Positions 25,124-33,303 of a stretch of 64,000 nt of DNA are shown here, piece by piece. A model generated the notes under the pieces. That model ran no database searches, had not been told where the DNA came from, and saw nothing but the letters and a program-made list of their open reading frames with translations. Each line of letters begins with the position of its first letter. Within the stretch, counting starts at the first letter, position 1. Both the position numbers and the translations under genes were made by a program. This DNA is from CAWUFC02 sp963921335 (lineage in GTDB: Bacteria > Pseudomonadota > Gammaproteobacteria > Pseudomonadales > Halieaceae). The DNA is taken from contig CAWUFC020000002.1 in assembly GCA_963921335.3 (NCBI GenBank), positions 744,001-808,000 on the forward strand, read 5' to 3'.

Positions 25124-26674
25124 TCACCGTTGTGGTCTCGCCTCAAGCTCCATGGCATGCCAACGCCGCAACAGTGCCGGCTCCGACACGCACATGCGCC
25201 GGGCCGCTTCCGCCAAGTCGCCAGCACACTGGTCATACACCATCATCACTTCTTCAGCAGGCAAATCGGCAGCGACATGCAACTGTGGCATGGATTGCAG
25301 CCTGTTATACAAGGAAGGCCTTGAGATGTTCAGAGCCCGTGCCGCAGCGGCCAGCTGATAACGCGAAGCCGCCAGCGCCTCGGCAATCTCCTCGACACTG
25401 ACGTCGCGCGGAGGACGATATTTTCTGGTTTCGGACACCGCTAACGGCTCGGCTACCGAATCGGACGAATCGATACTGCTTGATTGGGGCACCGCCAGGG
25501 CGCCCTGAGCATGGCTGGCGCGGAACACCTGTTCGCAGTGATTGCGAAGTTCACGGACATTGCCGGGCCAACTGCGCTCGGCCAGCTCACGTATCCAAAC
25601 CGCCCATTGCACGGCCTCTAAGGGGTCTTGCTCCGCTCGGTGCAGGCAACAGCCCTGAAGTGATTCATAATCACGCAAAAACTTCGCAACCAGCCGACCG
25701 ATATCCTCACGGCGCGCAGATAAAGCCGGCATACGCACTTCTATTCCGCCGAGGCGGTGCCTGAGCGCAGTGCTCAAAGCCCCCTCCTCCAGGGCCGCGT
25801 CGGTGGCTGCGATCATCCGCACATCAACTTGGCGCACCAGACCGCCCGCTAGCTGAATATCTCCGCTTTCCAGTGCCCGCAATAACTGCGCCTGGACCGG
25901 TGCGGGACACTCACCGATTTCGTCGAGAAAGAGGCTACCGCCGTCGGCCTGCTCAAAGTAGCCGATTCGATCTGAATCTGCCCCAGTGAAAGCACCCCTG
26001 CGAACGCCAAAGAACTCGGCGCTCGCCAGATCCGCGGGGATCGCCGCTGCGTTGACACTGACCAGGGACTCCCTGGCTCGATGACTGTTTGCATGGATCG
26101 CCCGTGCCGCCAATTCCTTGCCGCTGCCACTCTGACCCAGCAACAACACGGGCAGGTCACAACCACTGGCCAACTCAATCGACTCTCGAGCCCGCTGCAG
26201 CGTTTCTGACTCACCCACCATGCCAAATTCCGGTGGCAGCCTGTCTCGATAGCTAGCCTTCTGCAGCAGCAAGACCACCCGTCTCGCCAGCGTCAGCAAC
26301 ACCCCCTGTTCCAACATATCGGCGTTGAGAAACTCGTCGCCGCTGACCAGCGTTTGCCCCACCATCAGGGAACTGCCTTCTGGCGGCCTGGTCAGTAGTA
26401 ATCCATCACATTGTTGCTGCAGGACGCAGGCACTGCGGCTGATATATGGGTCATCCAGAGCCCCCTCCTGGCCGCCCCTCAGATCACCGAACAAAGGTGA
26501 ATGCCGGGACAATATGCACTCAGCATTACGCTTCACCGGCCACTGGTGGACCCGCCCGATGCGATCAGTTTGAGGATGATAGAGAATACTCAGGCGCCAG
26601 CTATCAGGCGCGCGTGCATCACTGGGCCGGACCAGCTCCGGCAGTGTGACATCTGGGTTTTGGTTCACCGCCAT
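25124..26674 (-). CDS. Sigma54-dependent enhancer-binding protein with N-terminal FHA-like domain
   Basis: This protein of about 516 residues has an FHA-like N-terminus (about 35-140, with SRHSP and LDDPYISRSACVL), which would read phospho-threonine. A central AAA+ domain has Walker A GQSGSGKE (180-187), the sigma54-contact loop GAFTGA (227-232) and Walker B SLFLDEIGE (247-255). The C-terminus has a Fis-type HTH (AAAARALNISRPSLYNRLQS) and then a second HTH-like segment (AARRMCVSEPALLRRW). ATG 26674 has a GGAG ribosome site; ATG 26695 and GTG 26719 are alternatives. It is coupled to the Ser/Thr kinase. Target promoters are unknown. Confidence 0.9.
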   Translation of the reverse strand: MAVNQNPDVTLPELVRPSDARAPDSWRLSILYHPQTDRIGRVHQWPVKRNAECILSRHSPLFGDLRGGQEGALDDPYISRSACVLQQQCDGLLLTRPPEGSSLMVGQTLVSGDEFLNADMLEQGVLLTLARRVVLLLQKASYRDRLPPEFGMVGESETLQRARESIELASGCDLPVLLLGQSGSGKELAARAIHANSHRARESLVSVNAAAIPADLASAEFFGVRRGAFTGADSDRIGYFEQADGGSLFLDEIGECPAPVQAQLLRALESGDIQLAGGLVRQVDVRMIAATDAALEEGALSTALRHRLGGIEVRMPALSARREDIGRLVAKFLRDYESLQGCCLHRAEQDPLEAVQWAVWIRELAERSWPGNVRELRNHCEQVFRASHAQGALAVPQSSSIDSSDSVAEPLAVSETRKYRPPRDVSVEEIAEALAASRYQLAAAARALNISRPSLYNRLQSMPQLHVAADLPAEEVMMVYDQCAGDLAEAARRMCVSEPALLRRWHAMELEARPQR

Positions 26675-26747
26675 GCAGCACTCCGGCCAGGACATCACCT
26701 TGAGTGTAGCAGTGAACACGGCGCTCCACCGGCGCCGCTTTCAGGTG

Positions 26748-27515
26748 CTAGTAGGGCAGCGTCGCGCCGCCATCCAACAGCAGTTTCTCGCCGGTCACAT
26801 TGGGCGCACCATCGACAAAGAACCAAATATTCTCTGCTACTGTGCGAGGCGTCATGATCTCACCTGTGCGCGCCTGGGTTTTGAAGTGCTGCTCAACCAT
26901 AGGATAGATCTCGTCGCCCAGGCCCTCGCGCAGCCAGTCACCCTCGACCATACCCGGGCAAACCGCATTGACCCTGATCTCCGGACCCAGCTCCCGGGCC
27001 ATGGACTGGTTGAGCGCCAGCATGGCGGCTTTGGAACAGGCATAGGCCAGGCTGCTGCCAACGCCAATCAAACCAGCCACCGAAGCGACGTTCACCACAG
27101 AGCCACCGGTTTTTCTCATGCTCGGCACCACCGCGCGGATCATCTGGAAAGCGCCGATTGTGTTCACCTGATACAAGCGCTGAAAATCTTCAGCGCTCAA
27201 ACCGTCCAGTTGGCCGTGAGGGCAAAACTTGGTGGTGCCGGCATTATTTACCAGTGCATCAATCCTGCCGAATTCAGCTTCCGTTGCCGACGCGAGCGCA
27301 CGGCAATCGTCGTCGCTACCGACGTCGGCGGCCATCACCAGTACCTCGGCACCTGTAGAACGACAATCTGCAGCCACCTGTTCGGCGCCATCGCGATTGC
27401 TGTTGTAATTGACCACCACGTTGTAGCCTTCTGTTGCCGCCAGCCGTGCCACTTCGGCACCAATGCCGGACGAGGAACCGGTCACAATCACTACTTTGCG
27501 TTCTGTATCAGACAT
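26748..27515 (-). CDS. Short-chain dehydrogenase/reductase (FabG-like)
   Basis: This 255-residue classical SDR has TGSSSGIG (about residues 13-20), LVNNAGTT near 88 and the catalytic YACSK near 158. The basic/Asn residues after beta strand 2 (NYNSNRDG) favour NADP(H). The C-terminus (TGEKLLLDGGATLPY) is typical. It lies 73 bp upstream of the FHA-sigma54 activator on the same strand; a functional link is not evident. Confidence 0.87.
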   Translation of the reverse strand: MSDTERKVVIVTGSSSGIGAEVARLAATEGYNVVVNYNSNRDGAEQVAADCRSTGAEVLVMAADVGSDDDCRALASATEAEFGRIDALVNNAGTTKFCPHGQLDGLSAEDFQRLYQVNTIGAFQMIRAVVPSMRKTGGSVVNVASVAGLIGVGSSLAYACSKAAMLALNQSMARELGPEIRVNAVCPGMVEGDWLREGLGDEIYPMVEQHFKTQARTGEIMTPRTVAENIWFFVDGAPNVTGEKLLLDGGATLPY

Positions 27516-27556
27516 ACAGATTCTCCCTGGATCAAAAAAAAACTAAAAAGAACGGA

Positions 27557-28417
27557 TCAGGTAAAGACGACCCATAGCGCGAGCACGACCACCCAGGACG
27601 CTGCGCTGCGGCTCATCAGGCTGTGCAACTGCCCCATCTCCCACTCACTGACCTGGGCCAGCGCTTCGCTGTCACCATTGCCCGCAAACACAGTGGGTTT
27701 AAAGCCAAGAGCCGCGTGAGCAGCATCATTGATCGCCTCGTCGCTGCGAACTTCAAGATCCTGCAAGGCGCTCATGATTTGTTCGCGACTACCCATGTAA
27801 TCACCAGTCAGAGCATAAGCAAACATCAGCAAACGGGACGGTAACCAATCGAGGATGTGTATCAGCTGCTGCTGGTGAGGATCTTTGTCTTCCGCAATCT
27901 CACTGAGATGCACAAGGCGGTATGCCAGGGCTCCGGCAGCACCGAATAACGCGAAATAAAAGATCACCGCAAACCAACGTTCAAAACCCATATAGAGCAG
28001 GCGTTGCTTCATCCAGCGATGCAGCTGTTCAGCATTGTCCGGATCGGCGTCACAATCATCGCAGGGAAACAGTTCGCGGGTCTTGATAAAAGCCGCTTCA
28101 AAATCGCCATTGCGGCAGTCTTCGCGGTATGCACTCATGGCCTTTTCATAGTCACCGCGACCGAAGCTGTATAACAGGATGACCACGCTGCCTCCCAAAT
28201 ACAGCAAGCTACCCAGCCACCCTCCCAAACTGTCGAAGAGCCAGAACAGCAACAGGGCCGGCACGAACACCTGAAACAGCAATAGCGGCCAGGCACGCAG
28301 ACCCGCGTTGGCCAAAACCTCGTGCCAGCTTTCGAACCATTCATCGCGATGCAGCACATGCGCTGTACCCACAAACTGTATGTACAGCAGCGCGATAATG
28401 AGGGCGAGAAACGTCAC
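27557..28417 (-). CDS. ampE: AmpE family membrane protein
   Basis: This 286-residue inner-membrane protein matches AmpE: N-terminal MTFLALIIALLYIQFVG, four or so hydrophobic segments, and the cytoplasmic part with ELFPCDDCD and the C-terminal membrane helix. AmpE is linked to beta-lactamase regulation with AmpD, but its molecular function remains unclear. It starts with GTG overlapping the ampD stop by 4 bp, giving the standard ampDE operon. Confidence 0.92.
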   Translation of the reverse strand: MTFLALIIALLYIQFVGTAHVLHRDEWFESWHEVLANAGLRAWPLLLFQVFVPALLLFWLFDSLGGWLGSLLYLGGSVVILLYSFGRGDYEKAMSAYREDCRNGDFEAAFIKTRELFPCDDCDADPDNAEQLHRWMKQRLLYMGFERWFAVIFYFALFGAAGALAYRLVHLSEIAEDKDPHQQQLIHILDWLPSRLLMFAYALTGDYMGSREQIMSALQDLEVRSDEAINDAAHAALGFKPTVFAGNGDSEALAQVSEWEMGQLHSLMSRSAASWVVVLALWVVFT

Positions 28418-28980
28418 TGCTCGGCTCCCTGCTGACGCAGCCCGCCCAAATAGCGTTGCCAGTCGAAACTCGGGCCAGGATCAGTCTTGCGGCCCGGCGC
28501 AATATCGCAGTGGCCAACGATGCGATCCGTACTGATGGCTGGATAAGAGTGTTGCAAGCTTTCGGTCACCTCGATCAGTGCCTGGTATTGAGCATCAGTA
28601 TAGGACTGATCATCAGTCCCCTCCAACTCAATACCAATGCTGAAGTCGTTACAGTTGTCGCGCTCTTCGAAGGAGGAGACGCCCGCGTGCCAGGCGCGCG
28701 CATCAAAGGCGACGAACTGGGTCAGTGCCCCCTGCCGGTCAATCAGCAGGTGCGCAGATACCTGCACACCTCGCAAAGAGTCATAGCTTGCGTGTTTCGC
28801 GCAGTCCAGTTCGTTGCAGAACAATGCACTGATGTCGTCGCCGCCAAATTCCCCCGGCGGCAGGCTGATGTTGTGGATCACCAGCAAGCTGATGTCTTGC
28901 GGACGCGGGCGTTCATTACAATTGGGAGAGGGGCACCTGCTCACCTGCTCCAACCAGCCGTCGACAACTTTTGCGCCCAT
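28414..28980 (-). CDS. ampD: 1,6-anhydro-N-acetylmuramyl-L-alanine amidase AmpD
   Basis: This 188-residue cytoplasmic zinc amidase cleaves the peptide from anhydro-muropeptides during peptidoglycan recycling. Zinc ligands are the His of VIHNISLPPGEFGG (near residue 34), and His and Asp of GHCDIAPGRKTDPG (near 158-168). ATG 28980 has a strong GGGGGAG ribosome site and gives the usual AmpD length; the frame is open further but lacks good sites. It is divergent from nadC, the arrangement known from Pseudomonas. Confidence 0.95.
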   Translation of the reverse strand: MGAKVVDGWLEQVSRCPSPNCNERPRPQDISLLVIHNISLPPGEFGGDDISALFCNELDCAKHASYDSLRGVQVSAHLLIDRQGALTQFVAFDARAWHAGVSSFEERDNCNDFSIGIELEGTDDQSYTDAQYQALIEVTESLQHSYPAISTDRIVGHCDIAPGRKTDPGPSFDWQRYLGGLRQQGAEQ

Positions 28981-29052
28981 GTGCTCCCCCTCTGCAGGCA
29001 TATGATAGCCCAAGCTGATACAATCGCCGCCTCGAAAATAGCGGACTGTTCT

Positions 29053-29883
29053 ATGCAACCGAGTGCGGAACAAATACAACAGGATGTGCGTATCGCACTG
29101 GCAGAGGATGTCGGCGACGGCGATATTACAGCTGCGCTCATTCACTCTGACACGCAGGCCGAGGCGCGCATTATCAGCAGGCAGCCGGGTGTTCTATGCG
29201 GCAGCGCCTGGGTCAATGAAGTGTTCCACCAGCTCGATGACAACGTAGTGGTGAGGTGGCAGAAACAGGATGGTGACCGCCTTGCAGAGAATGATACCCT
29301 GTTCATCCTCGCCGGCTCTGCGCGCAGCTTGCTCACTGGCGAGCGCAGTGCGCTTAACTTCCTGCAGTTGCTATCCGGTACTGCCAGCCGCTGCCAGCAC
29401 TATGCCGACATCGTCGCCAACACCGGCGTCAAGTTGTTGGATACCCGCAAAACCATTCCGGGGCTTCGCCTGGCCCAGAAGTACGCAGTCAGCTGTGGCG
29501 GCTGCTATAACCATCGCATCGGCCTGTTCGACGCCTACCTGATCAAGGAAAACCACATACAGGCCTGCGACGGCATCGCTAACGCAGTAGAACAGGCCCG
29601 ACGCAATTCACCAGGTAAACCGGTAGAAGTAGAGGTGGAGTCCATGGCCGAGCTGGATCAGGCCCTCAGTGCCGGAGCCGACAGAATCATGCTGGACAAT
29701 TTTTCCCCGGCGCAAATGCGCGAAGCGGTTGCCGCCAGCAAAGGCCGCGCCGAGCTCGAGGCTTCCGGCGGAATCACCGAAAGCGACTTGAGGGACTATG
29801 CCGAGACCGGCGTGGATTACATTTCTCTGGGCACACTGACAAAGGACATTCAGGCACTGGATCTCTCCATGCGCCTGCTGTGA
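29053..29883 (+). CDS. nadC: Nicotinate-nucleotide pyrophosphorylase (quinolinate phosphoribosyltransferase)
   Basis: This 276-residue enzyme converts quinolinate and PRPP to nicotinate mononucleotide in NAD synthesis. Family motifs are ALAEDVGDGDIT (residues 15-26), LDTRKTIPGLRLAQKYAV (near 138), GGCYNHRIGLFD, IKENHI and ASGGI near 237. The ATG at 29053 begins the conserved domain; the frame extends upstream through the ampD region on the other strand but is not coding there. Convergent with rraA, 14 bp away. Confidence 0.96.
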   Translation: MQPSAEQIQQDVRIALAEDVGDGDITAALIHSDTQAEARIISRQPGVLCGSAWVNEVFHQLDDNVVVRWQKQDGDRLAENDTLFILAGSARSLLTGERSALNFLQLLSGTASRCQHYADIVANTGVKLLDTRKTIPGLRLAQKYAVSCGGCYNHRIGLFDAYLIKENHIQACDGIANAVEQARRNSPGKPVEVEVESMAELDQALSAGADRIMLDNFSPAQMREAVAASKGRAELEASGGITESDLRDYAETGVDYISLGTLTKDIQALDLSMRLL

Positions 29884-29897
29884 TACCTGGCTGAAGC

Positions 29898-30386
29898 TTA
29901 TTCTGTACTCAGCTTGCCGGCAGTGATCAGCACGCCGTTGTTGTCGGCGTAGAGGTAGTCGCCAGGGCTGACCCTGACACCACCGAGGTGGATCTCGATA
30001 TCTCGCTGGCCCGCGCCCAGCTTGTCGGTCTTAAGGGGTATCGAACCCAGCGCCATTACCCCCAACTGCATATCGGCAATCGGGTCGACATCGCGGATGA
30101 CCCCATTGATCACCAGGCCCGCCCAGCCATTGGTTACCGCTTTTTCCGCCAGCATATCCCCCAGCAGCGCACGCCGGCGCGAACCACCCCCGTCGACCAC
30201 GATCACCCGGCCATGTCCGGGTTCTGCAACCGCAGCTTTTACAAGAGAGTTATCTTCGTGGCACTTGATGGTTACCACCTCACCCTCAAATGCTGTGACT
30301 GCACCAAACTGACGAAGGTCCAGCTCAAGCGCCTGCACCAGCTCGGGATTGGCATCGGCAATATCGGGTGTGGGCAACATGGTCAT
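29898..30386 (-). CDS. rraA: RraA family protein (regulator of RNase E activity A)
   Basis: This 162-residue protein has the RraA/methyltransferase-like fold with VVDGGGSRRRALLGDMLA (near residue 64), GVIRDVDPI and GAGQRDIEIHLGG (near 129). In Escherichia coli RraA binds RNase E and slows RNA decay; related proteins are 4-hydroxy-4-methyl-2-oxoglutarate aldolases, and sequence alone does not rule that out. Its ATG shares one base with the stop of the acyl-CoA dehydrogenase gene. Confidence 0.92.
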   Translation of the reverse strand: MTMLPTPDIADANPELVQALELDLRQFGAVTAFEGEVVTIKCHEDNSLVKAAVAEPGHGRVIVVDGGGSRRRALLGDMLAEKAVTNGWAGLVINGVIRDVDPIADMQLGVMALGSIPLKTDKLGAGQRDIEIHLGGVRVSPGDYLYADNNGVLITAGKLSTE

Positions 30387-32140
30387 TAAAACCAGTCCAG
30401 TGAGAAAGCGGCGAGGGCCGTGGAATTGTTCAGCACCACCTGACCGTGGCTGGCCGCGCGGGGCAGCAACTGCTCAGCGTAGTACCGCGCGGTAATCAGC
30501 TTCTGGGCATAGAAGTCATTGCCGGTATCCAGTTTGCCCGCAGCGACGAGCGCTGAGCGACCCAGATGCCAGCCGCCCATCAGGTAGCCAATCTGCATCA
30601 TGTAGTCGAAGGCACCGGCCATGGCGGCCTCGCGTTCATCCTGGTATTGCTCCAGCAGTCGCGCATTGCTGGCGCGGGCCTGCTCGAGCGCCGCAGACAA
30701 TCCATGACCTACCGCGGCCAGATCTGCATGCCCGTTGGCGTTTAGCTCTGCGGCCGTGTCTGCGACCTGCGTAAAAATGGACTCCATGGCGGCACCGCCG
30801 TCTCGCGCCAGTTTACGACTCACAAGGTCGGCAGCCTGAATGCCATTGGTTCCTTCGTATATAGAAGCAATACGCACATCCCTGAGGTACTGGGCTGCAC
30901 CGGTCTCTTCCACGTAACCCATACCACCGTGCACCTGCACACCCAGCGAGGCCAGCTCCTCACCCATTTCGGTTAACCAGCCCTTGATGACGGGAATCAT
31001 CAGGTCAATACGGGCTTGCTGCTCGGCATCTTTGAGATAGTGTGCGAGATCCATCGTGACCGCCTCGGAGTAGGCAAAGGCCCGCATGGCCTCGGTGGCG
31101 GCGCGCATGGTCAGCAGCATGCGTTTCACATCTGCGTGCTGGATAATCGGCACGCCACCCTGTACACGCTCGCGGGCGTAGCCCAGTGCCTTCTGGTAAG
31201 CACCATCTGCGGCGCCCAGCCCCTGCACACCCATCTTCAGGCGCGCTTCGTTCATCATGGTAAACATGCAGCGCAGGCCATTGTTCTCGCCGCCAATCAA
31301 ATAGCCGACAGCGCCCTCATTGTCACCAAAGGCCATCACGCAGGTGGGACTGCCGTGAATGCCCAGCTTGTGCTCAGTAGAGACCGGGTAAACATCGTTG
31401 CGCTCACCGAGGCTGCCATCTTCATTGACCATGAACTTGGGCACAATGAACAGAGAAATACCGCGGCTGCCCTCTGGCGCATCCGGCAACTTCGCCAGCA
31501 CCAGGTGCACAATATTGTCGGTGGCCTGATGGTCACCCCAGGTGATAAAAATCTTTTGCCCGTAAATGCGGTAGTGATCGCCTTCCGGCACAGCCCGGCT
31601 TTTCATCACACCGAGATCAGAGCCTGCGCCGGACTCGGTCAGGTTCATGGTACCGGCCCACTCGCCGGTATAGAGCTTTTCAAGGTAAGTGGCTTTCTGC
31701 TCGTCACTGCCGTGGGCCCGGATAGCCAGGGCCGCGCCAATGCTTAGAATCGGTGCCAGCGCAAAGGCCATGTTGGCGGCATTCCACATTTCGCAGGCCG
31801 CAGTGGTGTAAAGTTCGGGCAAACCCTGGCCGCCGAACTCCGCGGGGGCAGAAATGCCCGCCCAACCACCAGCTGCCAATTGTTGCAGGGCATCGTCAAA
31901 GCCCGGCGAGGCTGTGACCACACCATCGACACAGGTGGCGGGCTGCTCATCCCCTACCCGGCGCAGAGGTGCCAGCACCTCCCCGGACAACTTGGCAGAT
32001 TCATCCAGCAGTGCCACGGTGAGGTCCGGGCCAACGCCCATATCCTGAAACGATTCAACCTCGGCCAGTTGTGTTTCCACCTGACACAGCTCATCAATAA
32101 CAAAAGCCATGTCTTCTACCGGTGCCCGATACGTGCCCAT
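30386..32140 (-). CDS. Long-form acyl-CoA dehydrogenase (FadE/DmdC-like)
   Basis: This 584-residue flavoenzyme starts with the MGTYRAPVED motif of the DmdC-type long acyl-CoA dehydrogenases and has TESGAGSDLG (near residue 170), the catalytic Glu in IYEGTNGIQAADL (near 425) and the C-terminal dimerisation extension. It oxidises an acyl-CoA to the 2-enoyl-CoA. DmdC acts on 3-methylmercaptopropionyl-CoA from DMSP, but close homologues act on ordinary fatty acids, so the substrate is open. It is divergent from a LysR gene whose intergenic region has operator-like repeats. Confidence 0.9.
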   Translation of the reverse strand: MGTYRAPVEDMAFVIDELCQVETQLAEVESFQDMGVGPDLTVALLDESAKLSGEVLAPLRRVGDEQPATCVDGVVTASPGFDDALQQLAAGGWAGISAPAEFGGQGLPELYTTAACEMWNAANMAFALAPILSIGAALAIRAHGSDEQKATYLEKLYTGEWAGTMNLTESGAGSDLGVMKSRAVPEGDHYRIYGQKIFITWGDHQATDNIVHLVLAKLPDAPEGSRGISLFIVPKFMVNEDGSLGERNDVYPVSTEHKLGIHGSPTCVMAFGDNEGAVGYLIGGENNGLRCMFTMMNEARLKMGVQGLGAADGAYQKALGYARERVQGGVPIIQHADVKRMLLTMRAATEAMRAFAYSEAVTMDLAHYLKDAEQQARIDLMIPVIKGWLTEMGEELASLGVQVHGGMGYVEETGAAQYLRDVRIASIYEGTNGIQAADLVSRKLARDGGAAMESIFTQVADTAAELNANGHADLAAVGHGLSAALEQARASNARLLEQYQDEREAAMAGAFDYMMQIGYLMGGWHLGRSALVAAGKLDTGNDFYAQKLITARYYAEQLLPRAASHGQVVLNNSTALAAFSLDWF

Positions 32141-32156
32141 TATGGATGTCCTCGTG

Positions 32157-32188
32157 AGTGAAAGCTGAAGCTAGTTTAGTGAAAGCTG
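32157..32188. promoter_or_regulatory. 11-bp direct repeat, two helical turns apart
   Basis: AGTGAAAGCTG occurs at 32157-32167 and again at 32178-32188, a period of exactly 21 bp, so both copies face the same side of the helix. They lie just upstream of the acyl-CoA dehydrogenase ATG (32140), where a LysR-type regulator or another activator could bind. Confidence 0.45.
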
Positions 32189-32242
32189 GCGATTCTATGG
32201 ATCGCGTGATAATTTATCCAGTCTATATTTTTCATTTTCGGC

Positions 32243-32257
32243 ATTCATTCAATGAAT
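32243..32257. promoter_or_regulatory. Palindrome over the LysR start codon (T-N11-A)
   Basis: ATTCATT-C-AATGAAT has perfect 7-bp arms and includes the start codon of the LysR gene (32252). It satisfies the LysR box T-N11-A with dyad symmetry, so it may serve autorepression. Confidence 0.4.
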
Positions 32258-33199
32258 ATAAACAGGGTCGATCTCAACCTGCTGGTCTACCTGGACGCAC
32301 TCCTGCGAGAGCGCAATGTTACCCAGGCTGCCAACCAGCTGAATCTGTCCCAGCCCGCCATGAGCAATGGCTTGCGCCGGCTCAGGGACCTGTTTGATGA
32401 TCCGCTGCTGGTGCGCACCAGTGATGGCATGACTCCCACCGAGCGCGCCCTGGAACTGGAACCACTGGTAAGAGACATCCTGAGTAAGGTCGATCGCGCC
32501 GTACAACCCCATACCGAATTTGAGCCCGCATCCTCAGACCGCATCTTTCGTATTATGGCGAGCGACTACGCCGAGTCTACCCTGCTGCCCGCCGTACTTG
32601 GACGCTTACGCAACGAGGCACCGGGTGTCAGCCTGGATATCATGACGCCCAGCGACGTCAGCTTTCTGGATGTTGAGCGCGGCAAGATCGATATGGTGAT
32701 CAACCGCTTCGATTCGATGCCACAGTCCTTTCACCAGATTAACGTGTGGCGGGACACATTCTCATGCCTGCTCAGCCCCAATAACCCGCTGCTCAACGAC
32801 TACACCCTCGACAACTATCTCAAGGCCAAGCACGTCTGGGTGAGCAAAACCGGCATGGGTGTCGGGGTTGGGGTCAACCCCACCGATGTGCAGCGCCTGG
32901 GCTGGGTTGATGTGGCGCTGGACAAGCTCGGCAAGAAACGACAGATCACTGTGTTTACCCGGCACTACCAGGCTGCCATGATCCTGGCAGAGCAGAATGA
33001 CCTGGTCGTGACGCTGCCTACCCTGGCCGCTCAGTTACAGGTCAACAACCCGAGGCTGGTCATCAAAACGCCCCCGATTGAAATACCCCACCTGGAATTG
33101 AAAATGGCCTGGAGCCCACTGCTGCAGCACAACCCTGCCAATCGATGGCTGCGCCAGCTGATTGTAGAGGTTGGACGCGAGATTTCCTGGGAAGATTAG
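32252..33199 (+). CDS. LysR family transcriptional regulator (NodD-like)
   Basis: This 315-residue regulator has an N-terminal winged HTH (LNLLVYLDALLRERNVTQAA, then LNLSQPAMSNGLRRLRDLFD) and a periplasmic-binding-like effector domain (about residues 95-300). LysR genes usually control the divergent neighbour, here the acyl-CoA dehydrogenase 111 bp away. The effector is unknown. Confidence 0.92.
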   Translation: MNINRVDLNLLVYLDALLRERNVTQAANQLNLSQPAMSNGLRRLRDLFDDPLLVRTSDGMTPTERALELEPLVRDILSKVDRAVQPHTEFEPASSDRIFRIMASDYAESTLLPAVLGRLRNEAPGVSLDIMTPSDVSFLDVERGKIDMVINRFDSMPQSFHQINVWRDTFSCLLSPNNPLLNDYTLDNYLKAKHVWVSKTGMGVGVGVNPTDVQRLGWVDVALDKLGKKRQITVFTRHYQAAMILAEQNDLVVTLPTLAAQLQVNNPRLVIKTPPIEIPHLELKMAWSPLLQHNPANRWLRQLIVEVGREISWED

Positions 33200-33216
33200 T
33201 ATTCGTCTCGCGAATA
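33200..33216. repeat. Inverted repeat after the LysR stop, upstream of malate synthase
   Basis: TATTCG-TCTCG-CGAATA begins right after the LysR stop codon, 88 bp upstream of the glcB start. A second nested pair (TCGTC and GACGA) extends it. It could be an operator or a weak terminator; no T-tract follows. Confidence 0.3.
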
Positions 33217-33303
33217 GCGACGATAAAAACGATTGATTAGCTAAATTTTGCCCTCCTCCCTATAGTCCCCGCTTATTCACCCAGCAACACGGGACTTGCA
33301 CAT

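Noticed and set aside
28456..29052. Upstream extension of the nadC frame over the ampD region
   Set aside because: The frame is open on the plus strand, but the sequence there is the antisense of ampD, and nadC conservation begins at ATG 29053.
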